In this document: piece after piece, positions 18,469 through 27,456 of the stretch
Numbering within the stretch: the first letter of the stretch is position 1
Layout: every line of letters begins with the position of its first letter
Source: Oscillibacter valericigenes Sjm18-20
GTDB taxonomy: Bacteria > Bacillota > Clostridia > Oscillospirales > Oscillospiraceae
Length of the DNA: 64,000 nt
Direction: 5' to 3'
Assembly (NCBI GenBank): GCA_000283575.1
Contig: AP012044.1
Span: forward strand, 3,100,001-3,164,000
Notes under the pieces: generated by a model
What the model was told of the DNA's origin: nothing
Database searches by the model: none
The model's input: the letters and a program-made list of their open reading frames with translations, nothing else
Position numbers and translations under genes: made by a program

Positions 18469-18494
18469 ACTCTGTTCCGCCTATGGAACAGAGT
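18469..18494 (-). terminator. 10-bp perfect hairpin after argD
   Basis: Arms 18469-18478 (ACTCTGTTCC) and 18485-18494 with a 6-nt loop, 31 bp after the argD stop. There is no T run on the minus strand, so termination would be partial; read-through into nhaC is possible. The 18268-18524 gap has no gene. Confidence 0.35.
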
Positions 18495-18524
18495 ATGACA
18501 GATAGAAAAACCCGTTGCTGTACT

Positions 18525-19748
18525 TTACCAGCCCAGCTTGGTCATAGCGTCATCAACGGCCTTGATTACGATGTCGATCTCCGCTTCGGTGACGATCAGC
18601 GGCGGCACGAAACGCAGCACATTGCCGGCAGTGTTGTTGATGAGGACATTGCTGTCCTTGAAGCACCGGTCAACAACCGGCTGTCCGGAGGGCTGGTTGA
18701 GCTCTATACCGTCGATCAGGCCAAGGCCCCGGATCTCTTTCACAGCGGAAGGATGCTTGGCAGCGATCACGTCACGCATCTGCTGGCGGAAATATTCGCC
18801 GACCTTGGCGCAGTGGTCGATGACTCCCTCGTTAAGCATCACGTCCAGCGTGGTAGCCGCCAGCGCACAGGCCAGCGGGCCGCCGGCAAAGGTTGAACCG
18901 TGAGTACCCGGAGTCAGAGTCTTGGTAGCCTCGCCACGGGCGCAGACAGCGCCGATGGGAACACCGGAGCCCAGTGCTTTGGCCATGGAGCAGGTATCGG
19001 GCTCCACCCCGTAGTTCTGGTGGGCAAAGAGCTTACCGGTGCGGCCGGAACCGACCTGAACCTCGTCGAACATCAACAAAATACCCTTTTCGTCGCACAG
19101 GTCGCGCAGACCCTGTAAAAATTCTTTGGTCGCGGGGCGAACGCCGCCCTCGCCCTGAACGGGCTCGGTGAGGATGCCGCAGACATACTCGTCCATCAGC
19201 GCCTTGACGGAGTCCAGATTGTTAAACTCGGCATAGCGGAATCCGGTGGGCAGGGGCTCAAAGTAACGGTGGACGCCATACTGGCCGGTGGCGGTGCAGG
19301 TCGCCAGCGTGCGGCCGTGGAAAGAGTTTTTCATGGTAATAACCACGAAGCGTTCGGGATGTCCATGATCCTTGGCATACTTGCGGGCCAGCTTAATCTG
19401 GCCCTCGTTGGCCTCCGCGCCGGAGTTGGCGTACAGGACCTTTTCAAAGCAGCTGTGCTCGACGATCAGCTTAGCTGTCTGCACAGCGGGCTCGTTGTAG
19501 AAATAGTTGGAACAGTGCAGGATGGTCTCAGCCCGCTCCCGCAGGCACTTGACGATGGCAGGATGGCAGTGGCCCAGACCGTTGACGGCAATGCCTCCGA
19601 TGAAGTCCAGATACTTGTTGCCGTCCTTGTCGAAGACATAAGCGCCTTCGCCGCGCTCAATGGAAAGAGGCATACGGACATGGTTTCCGTACAGATATTT
19701 GTCACCTGCTTCGATGACTTCCGCGTTGGTCTTATACAGCTCTATCAT
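18525..19748 (-). CDS. argD: Acetylornithine aminotransferase
   Basis: Class III PLP transaminase of 407 residues, converting N-acetylglutamate semialdehyde to N-acetylornithine. Visible signatures are YLDFIGGIAVNGLGHCHPA, NSGAEANEGQIKLARKYA, LMFDEVQVGSGRTGKLFA and the PLP lysine in SMAKALGSGVPIGA. An AGGAGG lies before the ATG. The start overlaps the end of argB by 17 bp, so the two are translationally coupled. Fourth gene of the argC-J-B-D order. Confidence 0.95.
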   Translation of the reverse strand: MIELYKTNAEVIEAGDKYLYGNHVRMPLSIERGEGAYVFDKDGNKYLDFIGGIAVNGLGHCHPAIVKCLRERAETILHCSNYFYNEPAVQTAKLIVEHSCFEKVLYANSGAEANEGQIKLARKYAKDHGHPERFVVITMKNSFHGRTLATCTATGQYGVHRYFEPLPTGFRYAEFNNLDSVKALMDEYVCGILTEPVQGEGGVRPATKEFLQGLRDLCDEKGILLMFDEVQVGSGRTGKLFAHQNYGVEPDTCSMAKALGSGVPIGAVCARGEATKTLTPGTHGSTFAGGPLACALAATTLDVMLNEGVIDHCAKVGEYFRQQMRDVIAAKHPSAVKEIRGLGLIDGIELNQPSGQPVVDRCFKDSNVLINNTAGNVLRFVPPLIVTEAEIDIVIKAVDDAMTKLGW

Positions 19749-20652
19749 GGAAATTTTCCTCCTTACAATTGTTTGTAATATTTTTGATGCCGCGGCTGGG
19801 ATACTTCTTTCCTACGGTAGTACCAATGTCCTGATCCGTGAAGGCTTCGTAGAGAATGCTGTGAGGTCTGCGGCCGTCGATGATATGTACGCTTCCAACA
19901 CCCTCCTCAATAGCCTGCACACAGCAGTCCACCTTGGGAATCATGCCGCCGACGATGGTCCCCCTGTCTTTCAGCATCGGAACGTCCGCGACGTTGAGAT
20001 AGCTGATCACATCCCGCAGTTTGACGTCGTTGCAAAGGCCTTCGATGTCGGTCAGCAGCATCAGCTTTTCGGCGCCCAGCGCGCTGGCGAGTTTGCCCGC
20101 AGCCGTATCACCGTTGATGTTGTAATCATTGCCCTGCCCGTCGGTGCCGACGGGCGCAATGACGGGAATATAGCCGGCGTCGAGCATGGTGAGGACGGGG
20201 GTTGGGTCCACGTAATCAATATCTCCCACAAAGCCCAGTTCCTCGCTGCGCCTGTGGCAGTGGTAGATATCCCCGCTGACACCGGACAGGCCGACAGCCT
20301 TTCCACCCAGTTGGTTGATAAAACCCACAAGCTCCGTGTTAACTTGGCCGACCAGCACCATCTCGACCACACGCATAATATCCTCTGATGTATAACGTAG
20401 GCCATTAATGAATTTTACGGGAATGTCCAGCTTTTCAAGCATTTTGTTGATACCCGGACCGCCGCCGTGGCTCAACACGGGCTTCATTCCAAGGAGTTTC
20501 AGCATTACAACATCGTGCAGGACGGCACTTTTTAGCTCCTCGTTGATCATGGCGTTGCCACCGTACTTAATGACAACGATTTTGCCGACATATTTTTGCA
20601 GGTAAGGCATTGCCTCCATAAGATTTTCGACCTTGCTTGCTGCGTCACACAT
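19732..20652 (-). CDS. argB: Acetylglutamate kinase
   Basis: ATP-dependent phosphorylation of N-acetylglutamate. The 306-residue protein shows the amino-acid-kinase motifs VVIKYGGNAM (28-37) and VLSHGGGPGINKML, and the C-terminal NINGDTAAGKLASALGAEKL. GAGGAGG precedes the ATG. It lies 12 bp after argJ and overlaps argD. Confidence 0.96.
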   Translation of the reverse strand: MCDAASKVENLMEAMPYLQKYVGKIVVIKYGGNAMINEELKSAVLHDVVMLKLLGMKPVLSHGGGPGINKMLEKLDIPVKFINGLRYTSEDIMRVVEMVLVGQVNTELVGFINQLGGKAVGLSGVSGDIYHCHRRSEELGFVGDIDYVDPTPVLTMLDAGYIPVIAPVGTDGQGNDYNINGDTAAGKLASALGAEKLMLLTDIEGLCNDVKLRDVISYLNVADVPMLKDRGTIVGGMIPKVDCCVQAIEEGVGSVHIIDGRRPHSILYEAFTDQDIGTTVGKKYPSRGIKNITNNCKEENFHDRAV

Positions 20653-20664
20653 AAGTACGCCTCC

Positions 20665-21885
20665 TCAAGTGCGATAGTCGCCGTTGATCTTAACATAATC
20701 GTAGGTCAAATCGCAGCCCCAGGCCTTGGCCTGCCCGTCGCCCTGATAGAAGCGCACGATGACCGTTATGTCGTGTTCAGAGAGAATCGCCTTGGCCAGA
20801 TCCTCGTTGAAATCGGTACCGAAGCCGTCTTTCATGACCTGTACCTCACCGGCGGCGCTTTTCATGATGCAGTCCGCCCGGGTTGGGTCCACGTCTGCGC
20901 CGGAGTAGCCTGCGGCGGCCATGATACGGCCCCAGTTCGCGTCGCGTCCGAAAACGGCCGCCTTGAAGAGCGTGGAACCGGCGATGGACTTGGCCACAAG
21001 GCGCGCGTCGTGCTCGGTGGGAAGGCCGTATGCCTCAACTTCGATGAGATGGGTCGCGCCCTCACCGTCGGAGGCGATGCGGCGGGCAATGTCGATGCAG
21101 ATGTACTCGACCAGACCGGAAAGCGCGGCCTTGTCCTCTTCAGACTTAATCTCAACGCCGGAGGCGCCGTTGGCCAGCAGGAAGATGGAGTCATTGGTGG
21201 AGGTATCGCCGTCAACCGTACACATATTGAAACTCTTGTCCACCGCGGAGGAGAGCATCTTTTGCAGATCGGCAGGGTCCGCTTTGGCGTCGGTCGTGAC
21301 ATAGGCCAGCATCGTGGCCATATTTGGATGAATCATGCCAGAGCCCTTGGCCATGGCGCCGATACGGATAGTTCCCCCGGATAACTTAAGCTCATAGGCG
21401 GATTCTTTTTTTACGGTGTCGGTGGTCATGATGGCCCAGGCAGCGTCCGTTCCCTTTTCGGGAGTCATGTTGGGCACCACACGACGCACTCCGTCCAGCA
21501 CCTTTTCAACAGGGAGCCTTTGTCCGATGACACCGGTGGAGCAAACAAACACTTCGCCTTCACCCAAACCCAACAGCTTTTCAGTCTCCGTCTCAACCAG
21601 CTTTGCGTCGCGGATACCCTGCTCGCCGGTGGCGGCGTTTGCGTTGCCGCTGTTGATGACGATCGCGCGTGCCTTTCCCTTTTTGAGAATCTCGCGACCG
21701 AGAATGACAGGCGCCGCACAGAACTTGTTTGTGGTGAAGCAGGCCGCGCAGGAGGTGGGAAACTCAGAATACAGAACGGCTACGTCGGGCTTTTCCTTTT
21801 TGTGGCTCTTGATACCTGCGTAAACGGCACCGGCAGTATAACCCTTGGGCGCGGTCACACCGCCCTTTATTACTTGATATGCCAT
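20665..21885 (-). CDS. argJ: Glutamate N-acetyltransferase / ornithine acetyltransferase
   Basis: Autoprocessed enzyme of 406 residues that moves the acetyl group from N-acetylornithine to glutamate, releasing ornithine. The self-cleavage site is in KGSGMIHPNMATMLAYVTTD (before the Thr of ATML). Other conserved parts are NSGNANAATGEQG and the C-terminal WGRIMAAAGYSGAD. It allows the cyclic acetyl route. It lies 48 bp after argC. Confidence 0.96.
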   Translation of the reverse strand: MAYQVIKGGVTAPKGYTAGAVYAGIKSHKKEKPDVAVLYSEFPTSCAACFTTNKFCAAPVILGREILKKGKARAIVINSGNANAATGEQGIRDAKLVETETEKLLGLGEGEVFVCSTGVIGQRLPVEKVLDGVRRVVPNMTPEKGTDAAWAIMTTDTVKKESAYELKLSGGTIRIGAMAKGSGMIHPNMATMLAYVTTDAKADPADLQKMLSSAVDKSFNMCTVDGDTSTNDSIFLLANGASGVEIKSEEDKAALSGLVEYICIDIARRIASDGEGATHLIEVEAYGLPTEHDARLVAKSIAGSTLFKAAVFGRDANWGRIMAAAGYSGADVDPTRADCIMKSAAGEVQVMKDGFGTDFNEDLAKAILSEHDITVIVRFYQGDGQAKAWGCDLTYDYVKINGDYRT

Positions 21886-21933
21886 ACGTTTAACTCCTCT
21901 CTAAATTATGTAATTGTGAAAGCATCGGAAGAA

Positions 21934-23007
21934 TCAGGGATACATCGGCGGAACCAGCAATCCGGCAGTCTCAGGAAGACCCATGATGAGGTTCATATTC
22001 TGGATGGCCTGACCGGCGGCGCCCTTGCCAATGTTGTCGATCACGGAACTGACGATCAGTCGGTGCGTACGGGCGTCATAGGTCGGGGTCATGGCGCACA
22101 GGTTGGTGCCGTAAACCCATTTGGTCTGTACGGGCTGGCTGGCCGGGAAGACCATGACGAAGGGTTCGTCCTTATAGAAGTCCTCGTACATCTTGTAAAC
22201 CTCATCGTTGGTATAGTCACGGTTCAATGTCGCGTAAATGGTAACCTCGATGCCGCGTACCTGAGGAAGGAGGTGCGGCTGGAAATTGATGTACTGCCAG
22301 GTTTCCGGCTTCATCAGATCCTTGCCGGTGATATAGGCGATATTCTGCTCAATTTCGGGCGTGTGGCGGTGCGCTTTGCCCAGACTGTAAGCACAGAAGT
22401 TGTTCTCCGCCTCGGTAAGCAGCTTATTGAGCGCAGGGCGCCGTCCCGCGCCGGTATATCCGCTCTTGGCATCAATCACGATGGTATTTTCCACGACGCG
22501 GCCGGCCTTGAGCATGGGTTGAAGACCCAGTGTGGAAGCGGTGGGATAGCAACCCGGGTTGGCGATCAGGCTCTTACCCTTGGCAAGGTCTCGCATAACC
22601 TCGGGGATGCAGTAAACGGCGTCGTGCGTCATCTGGGGGTTGGGGTGCTTGGCACTGTACCACTTCTCCCACACGTCGACGTCACGGAAGCGAATATCGG
22701 CGCCGATATCAATGAGCTTCTTGCCCTCGGCTAGAACAATCTCGGCGTACTGAGCCACTTCTCCGGATGGAACGACAATGAACACAACGTCGCTCTGCTG
22801 AGCTGTGAGCTTCACATTCTCCGGAGTCAGCTCCATGATGTCCTTGTCATAGAAACCACGCAGTGCGGGATGAGACTCCTGAATTTTGGACCCGACTGCA
22901 AAGGTATCGAGCACGTTGACAAGTTCAGTCTGGGGATGATTGACCATCATTCTCAGAAGCTCCCCACAGACATATCCAGTGGCGCCGATAAACGAATAGC
23001 GAACCAT
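21934..23007 (-). CDS. argC: N-acetyl-gamma-glutamyl-phosphate reductase
   Basis: NADPH-dependent reductase of 357 residues. The N-terminal Rossmann motif is SFIGATGYVCGELLRM and the catalytic cysteine is in LIANPGCYPTASTLGL. AGGAGG lies 6 nt before the ATG. It is the first gene of the argC-argJ-argB-argD operon and is divergent to a LysR-family gene 186 bp away. Confidence 0.96.
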   Translation of the reverse strand: MVRYSFIGATGYVCGELLRMMVNHPQTELVNVLDTFAVGSKIQESHPALRGFYDKDIMELTPENVKLTAQQSDVVFIVVPSGEVAQYAEIVLAEGKKLIDIGADIRFRDVDVWEKWYSAKHPNPQMTHDAVYCIPEVMRDLAKGKSLIANPGCYPTASTLGLQPMLKAGRVVENTIVIDAKSGYTGAGRRPALNKLLTEAENNFCAYSLGKAHRHTPEIEQNIAYITGKDLMKPETWQYINFQPHLLPQVRGIEVTIYATLNRDYTNDEVYKMYEDFYKDEPFVMVFPASQPVQTKWVYGTNLCAMTPTYDARTHRLIVSSVIDNIGKGAAGQAIQNMNLIMGLPETAGLLVPPMYP

Positions 23008-23068
23008 GACATTTCCTCCTTTTTATATTGTCAAAATCGCTGCAACGAAGTAGCAATTTTACTGGGAA

Positions 23069-23097
23069 ATTGTACATTAAATGTTGAAATCTCCCAA
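23069..23097 (-). promoter_or_regulatory. Predicted promoter of the arg operon
   Basis: Minus-strand -35 TTGGGA (23092-23097) and -10 TACAAT (23069-23074) with 17-bp spacing, about 60 bp before argC. A partly symmetric dyad with arms 23033-23041 and 23052-23060 (8 of 9 bp) lies downstream of it and could bind the divergent LysR protein. Confidence 0.4.
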
Positions 23098-23193
23098 CGC
23101 TTATTGTATAGTTTTCTCAAGAGATAGAAAAGCGAATTATTTTTTTGCAAAGCATTCCAAGCCGGAATAGACAAAGGAGTTGAGTGTTGCTTT

Positions 23194-24087
23194 ATGAGCA
23201 TCAGAAAATACATCGCTTATCTTCGGACAATTGAGACCGGAAGCATCACGCAGGCAGCAAATGATCTTGGCTATACGCAGTCTGCCGTAAGCAAAATGAT
23301 TGCTGATCTGGAGAGCGCATGGCAAATTACGCTCCTGACCCGCAATCACTCCGGTATTGAAATTACTTCAGAGGGGCAGGCCCTTCTGCCGAGGCTACAG
23401 GAAATCGTCAGGAACTACGACGATTTAAACTTTGCCGTATCCGAGCTCCACGGCGTTCACTCCGGCCTTCTGCGGCTGGGCTGCTTCACCAGTCTTTCCA
23501 TTAGCGTTCTACCGTCGGTACTGCGCCTGTTTCACGAAAAATATCCGAATATTCAGATTCAGTTATTTAACGGAGAATACAATAATATCTCGGAGTGGCT
23601 GCGTCGGGGTATGATCGACTGCGGCTTTCTTGCCATGCCTACCGCCAATGATTTTGAAACCACCTACCTGTTTCAGGACTCTTTGGTAGCTGTGCTGCCT
23701 CCGAATCATCCAATGATACATGAACCCTGTTTTCCCGTCAGCCGTCTTCCGTCTGAAAATTTTGTGAATCTCAAGGAGGTACAGGACTATGAGATCAACA
23801 GTTTTCTGGATCACCTCAAAACCTGTCCAAAAATTACCTATGAGGTAACCAGTGACTTTGCCCTGCTGTCCATGGTCGAATGCGGGCTCGGCATGAGCAT
23901 CGTACATGATTTAATCCTGCGGCCCAAACGTTACCATATTGTACGCCTGCCAATGGACATCACCCAATTTCGCGAAGTTGGCATTGCGATCAAGCGTGGC
24001 TCTACTCCTTCGGCGGTCACATCTTTGTTTATCGAGCACGTCTTGTCCTGCATGAAAAAGTCCACCTTTCTGGAGGGAATGCACTGA
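23194..24087 (+). CDS. LysR-family transcriptional regulator
   Basis: A 297-residue LTTR. The N-terminal winged helix reads YLRTIETGSITQAANDLGYTQSAVSKMIADLE (residues 7-38), followed by the two-lobed effector domain (HSGLLRLGCFTSLSISVLPSVLRLF). Divergent to argC, so it may control ornithine synthesis or the downstream nhaC-racemase part. A 9-bp inverted repeat (24105-24113, 24132-24140) lies just after it. Confidence 0.88.
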   Translation: MSIRKYIAYLRTIETGSITQAANDLGYTQSAVSKMIADLESAWQITLLTRNHSGIEITSEGQALLPRLQEIVRNYDDLNFAVSELHGVHSGLLRLGCFTSLSISVLPSVLRLFHEKYPNIQIQLFNGEYNNISEWLRRGMIDCGFLAMPTANDFETTYLFQDSLVAVLPPNHPMIHEPCFPVSRLPSENFVNLKEVQDYEINSFLDHLKTCPKITYEVTSDFALLSMVECGLGMSIVHDLILRPKRYHIVRLPMDITQFREVGIAIKRGSTPSAVTSLFIEHVLSCMKKSTFLEGMH

Positions 24088-24133
24088 GGAAAAGGTTTAC
24101 AAATGTGGTAAAAATTAAATAGCTGACACACTT

Positions 24134-24669
24134 TTACCACGGTCTTGCTGACGCATAAAATGGATGTAAAAACATGGGAACAGCAAGCAGATATCCAGCG
24201 ATATTGGGGGAAATCAGGTATTTTGCCGAGCTGGCTGTCTGCACAAGTCCGCTTGCTCTTGTGTACTGCTCATCGGTCAGCATATCCGTAACCGTCGCTC
24301 TGTACGAGGGTTCAAGCAGAGAGGAAAAAACCGAACCGTTGCTTACGCCGACACAGATTTGCCAGAGAAGCGCTTCTCCGTGAACCATACAGGCGAGGAT
24401 AAATACCAGCCCAACTGCGGAAAGGCTGTCACCGATGATCATTAACAGCCTGCGATCATAACGGTCAGCAAGCACACCGGCTGGTGCACTCAGCAGCAGC
24501 GATGCAAGAAGGCGAACAACGTGACAAGTATCATCTGAGACACTTTTCAGTTTGCTGATAGGTATATACGCCAAGTCCAAAAGCGCTCAACCCGCTGCCG
24601 ATTGCCGAGACAAGCTGACCCGACCAAAAAAGCAAAATTTCCCGTACGATTTTCTTATATTATTCATGT
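24134..24669 (-). pseudogene. MFS exporter gene, frameshifted and truncated
   Basis: The minus strand encodes the first ~170 residues of a drug-exporter-type MFS protein: FWSGQLVSAIGSGLSAFGLG, then SQMILVTLFAFL in a different frame, then SLLLSAPAGVLADRYDRRL, LLWQICVGVSNGSVFSSLLEPS and ASGLVQTASSAKYLISPNIA. At least two frameshifts are needed (one in a T6 tract near 24631, one near 24540), and everything after the fifth or sixth span is missing. A dead TetR gene lies upstream on the same strand. Confidence 0.7.
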
Positions 24670-25070
24670 TCGTCCCCATCACTGCTGGCAAACATCCGCA
24701 TGACATATTTGGCCATACTCCCGCTTGGAACTCCAAGCAGCCGTTCTTTGTTGAAAATGAACGCCTGAATTCGCACCGTTTTTTCCTATGCAGTCATTTC
24801 AACCATAGTGTCATCAAAAACAGTGCATCCATAGGCCATAGTCATTTTCATGCATTCGTAAGGATAGGACGTGTCGTAAATCCTTTCTGCGTTTCCCTCA
24901 CAGATTATTTAGGCAAGTATGGGCGTAACGCCCATGAGTATGGCGCGCTGTATCTTCTGATGCATAAGCGTTTTTGCGGCTTATGCATCTGCTCGATCAT
25001 TTGCCTGCCGTTTCCACTGCTTATGTTAAGCGAAGTGATAGCCGAACCATGCCTCGTTAACCGATGTGGT
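24670..25070. other. Decayed stretch between two pseudogenes
   Basis: No gene is supported. It contains a perfect 11-bp hairpin (24959-24969 with 24979-24989, loop with five T) and a short palindrome around 24920-24934 (TGGGCGTAACGCCCA). Confidence 0.4.
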
Positions 25071-25301
25071 TTAATCACTAGCGGCCGTCTGCGCGTTTTT
25101 AATCAGGCGCTCGTTATACCGCTCAATCAGCGCGCCCAGTATTTCCTCTTTTGACTCGAAATGATAATAAAACGTCCCCCTGGCAATCCCTACCGTATAC
25201 AAAATATCGTTTGTACTGGTGCCATCAGGCCCCTTTTTTCCAAAGAGCTCGTCAGCGGCATCCAGAATCTATAACACCGTTAATGGCTCGTCAATAGTCA
25301 T
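25071..25301 (-). pseudogene. TetR-family regulator remnant with early stop
   Basis: The minus-strand frame from the ATG at 25301 has an amber codon at position 11, then reads ILDAADELFGKKGPDGTSTN, DILYTVGIARGTFYYHFESK and EEILGALIERYNERLIKNAQ to the stop at 25071. This is the DNA-binding half of a TetR protein without its ligand domain. It lies upstream of the dead MFS gene, so the pair was probably a regulator-exporter unit. Confidence 0.7.
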
Positions 25302-25400
25302 ATCTTGGCTGGAAGCGCTGCTATTACAACATTGTTGGCGTAATAAGCGTATTGGAGAAGTCAAGAACCGTGCAGAATGTGAACGCCCAAAATCTGCGGC

Positions 25401-26291
25401 TTATGCGGCCAGGCCTCTGGCGGCCTGACGATATGTGGCTGGCGGCAGGCCGCCGGGGTTGGCAGTATAGATTCGCCGACGGTTATAGTAGGTCATGATG
25501 TACCGGAACACGATGTTCTTAACCTGTGCCATGGGCATCTGCTCCGTCCGGATTCGATAGAGTTTTTCTTTCTTCAGCGTAGCAAAAAAGCTCTCCATCC
25601 TGGCGTTGTCGTAGCAGTGTCCCGTACCGCTCATGCTTTGAACCGCGCCGTATTGCGCCAGCACCTTCCGAAATGAGGAACTGGTAAATTGGCAGCCGCG
25701 GTCGCTGTGCAGGGTCATTCCATAGGCTCCCTGCGCCTGGCAGGCAGACCGAAACGCCCGGATACACAGCTCCTTCTTCATGTTGTCATCCATGGCAAGA
25801 CCGACGATCTCTCTGTTATAACAGTCCAGAACTGCCGCTATGTACAGCTTGCCGTCCTGACACTGGATCTGCGTGATATCTGTCAGCCACTTCCGGTTAG
25901 GGGCGTCTGCGGTAAAATCCCGGTGAATCAGGTTCTCCGCCTTCTGCGCAGCCAAGTCTGCTTTTGTCAGACTGCTGGAGCGACGAGAAGAACGATGGAG
26001 CAAACCTCCCCGGTTCATGGCCCGCCGTACGCTGCTGCGGCTTACCGCAATACCGCGCTGTGTAAGCGCCAGAAGGATTCGGCCAACACCATAATTGTCA
26101 TTGTCCGGATTTTCGTTATAAATCTCCTGCCACGGTTTTGGCTTGCCAGCCGACTGCAAAGAGCGGTAGTACCCGGATTCACTTACTTTCACAACCCGGC
26201 ACATGGCATGAACGCAGAACCGCTCACGGCGCAGCGTGATGTACTCATACAACCGCTCCGGCTTTACCGTTTCCGGCCTTTGGCGAAAAAA
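25401..26291 (-). CDS. IS3-family transposase OrfB (integrase catalytic domain)
   Basis: DDE catalytic subunit. The acidic triad is visible in LTDITQIQCQDGKLY, LHSDRGCQFTSS and DNARMESFFATLKKE. No ATG gives a convincing start: the frame remains open upstream of a TTG at 26252, through FFRQRPETVKPERL, back into the T6C tract at 26285-26291. I therefore expect it to be made as an OrfAB fusion by -1 frameshifting, as in other IS3 elements. Confidence 0.85.
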   Translation of the reverse strand, partial: FFRQRPETVKPERLYEYITLRRERFCVHAMCRVVKVSESGYYRSLQSAGKPKPWQEIYNENPDNDNYGVGRILLALTQRGIAVSRSSVRRAMNRGGLLHRSSRRSSSLTKADLAAQKAENLIHRDFTADAPNRKWLTDITQIQCQDGKLYIAAVLDCYNREIVGLAMDDNMKKELCIRAFRSACQAQGAYGMTLHSDRGCQFTSSSFRKVLAQYGAVQSMSGTGHCYDNARMESFFATLKKEKLYRIRTEQMPMAQVKNIVFRYIMTYYNRRRIYTANPGGLPPATYRQAARGLAA

Positions 26292-26563
26292 CCCAGCGCA
26301 TCCTTGAGAATCTCATTGGCCTTCCGCAGTTCCGCGATTTCCTTTATCAGCCGGCGCTCGTTCTCGGAAAGCGGCGCGTCGCGGCGAATGCCGCTGCCGA
26401 CGAAGGCGTGATCTCCGAAGGCCTTTCGCTTTTGCCGCCACTCCGCCAGAGAGTAGTACGGAATGCCCAGTTGTGCCGCCGCCTGCTTCACGCCGATTTC
26501 ATCGGACAGCTTGACCGCTTCTTCTTTGAACTCCTTATCATATTTGCGCATTGCAAACACCAC
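26264..26563 (-). CDS. IS3-family transposase OrfA
   Basis: A 99-residue DNA-binding subunit. The helix-turn-helix reads EEAVKLSDEIGVKQAAAQLGIPYYSLAEWRQ and a leucine-zipper-like helix follows (ENERRLIKEIAELRKANEILKDAL). The slippery TTTTTTC lies nine codons before the stop. A GTG or TTG-like alternative start is possible; the frame from 26563 begins MVFAMRKYDKEF, and the ATG at residue 5 also fits. Confidence 0.85.
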   Translation of the reverse strand: MVFAMRKYDKEFKEEAVKLSDEIGVKQAAAQLGIPYYSLAEWRQKRKAFGDHAFVGSGIRRDAPLSENERRLIKEIAELRKANEILKDALGFFAKGRKR

Positions 26564-26740
26564 CTTATTCTTTCTTTGATTCTTCTATCACTTTTGGGGT
26601 GTTTGTCCTCTGCACTTCTATGATATTCCTCCATATTGCTGTCCACGTAATTCTCGCTGCAATTCCATAACCGGCTGAAAATTCATTTGATAAAACCACC
26701 ATATTGGTATTTTCCATAAAAGACGCAGCAGTTTATATAA

Positions 26741-26936
26741 TGTGTACTTTTGGGTATTAAAGCCGGAACCATCGGGTAGAAAAGCATCCAAAACCGCCAT
26801 ATTTTCTGTCTGCCCATATTGCACTTGCCTCACAACTTGTGGGGGTAATTTCTAAGTCATATCCCTGCTTTTTAACCGTAACGGATAAACCATTGATTGA
26901 TCTTAAATCATTCTCGACTAATAAAATACGCTTCAT
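26741..26936 (-). pseudogene. Response-regulator receiver fragment, frameshifted
   Basis: The ATG at 26936 begins MKRILLVENDLRSINGLSVT, a receiver-domain start with its acidic residues. After about 45 residues the frame shifts; the continuation in another frame includes MAVLDAFLPDGSGF, where the Asp is the normal phosphorylation site. The rest of the receiver and the output domain are absent. It is another dead gene beside the IS3 copy. Confidence 0.65.
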
Positions 26937-27042
26937 TTGCTTTTACTACCCTTTGGTTTGTTAGTCTTATATTCTCGTCTTCGCTTGCTCTTTAACCACA
27001 CGTCCATATGTTTCACCTCCGCTCCGTGGCAGAGAACATGGA

Positions 27043-27089
27043 AAAACGCTTCCCGACCGGCAAAAAAAGCCACGATCAGGAAGCGTTTT
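27043..27089 (-). terminator. Bidirectional terminator-like hairpin
   Basis: A perfect 11-bp stem (27043-27053 with 27079-27089). Both sides end in A/T runs that would give U tracts: five T on the minus strand, four on the plus strand. It lies between the TRAP operon end and the dead response regulator. Confidence 0.55.
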
Positions 27090-27456
27090 CTATTGGCATA
27101 ATAACTCCATCGATGCAAGCCGTCAAGTTATATACAGCGTATCGCTCTATTCAAAATTTGCGTCGCCGTAAAGAACTGAGCTCCAGGGCCTGTGGATTTG
27201 GTTTCCAGTAATGTACCGGGGAAATACTTAAGCTGAGGCTCCGCCTCTCTTTCTCTCTCTTGGGGCCTTTTCTCATGCCTGGCGCAAACCTTCCAAATCG
27301 TCACCGTATCGTTATCAGTGCCCATGTCCATGTGGCCTGCTTCAAACCAGCCCGCGAAAGTCTCCATGTCATCCGGTTACAGTTTCCCGACCATAATTTT
27401 GCTTATAGCTGTATGCCTCTTTCCTGTCCGCTGTGCTTAGCAAACAGGGGTACAGA
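27090..27456. other. Gap downstream of the TRAP operon
   Basis: About 370 bp with no gene that I can support; open frames on both strands have no recognisable content. Confidence 0.4.

Larger units (their letters stand above)
25371..26614 (-). mobile_element. IS3-family insertion sequence, apparently intact
   Basis: A 1244-bp element. The imperfect terminal inverted repeats start with TGCAGA at 25371 and, read inward on the other strand, at 26614; both lead into an NCCCAAAA block about 22 bp in. The ends follow the TG...CA rule of IS3 elements. The element carries orfA and orfB with an intact DDE triad. I see no convincing target duplication. It lies between a dead TetR gene and a dead response regulator. 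Confidence 0.8.
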
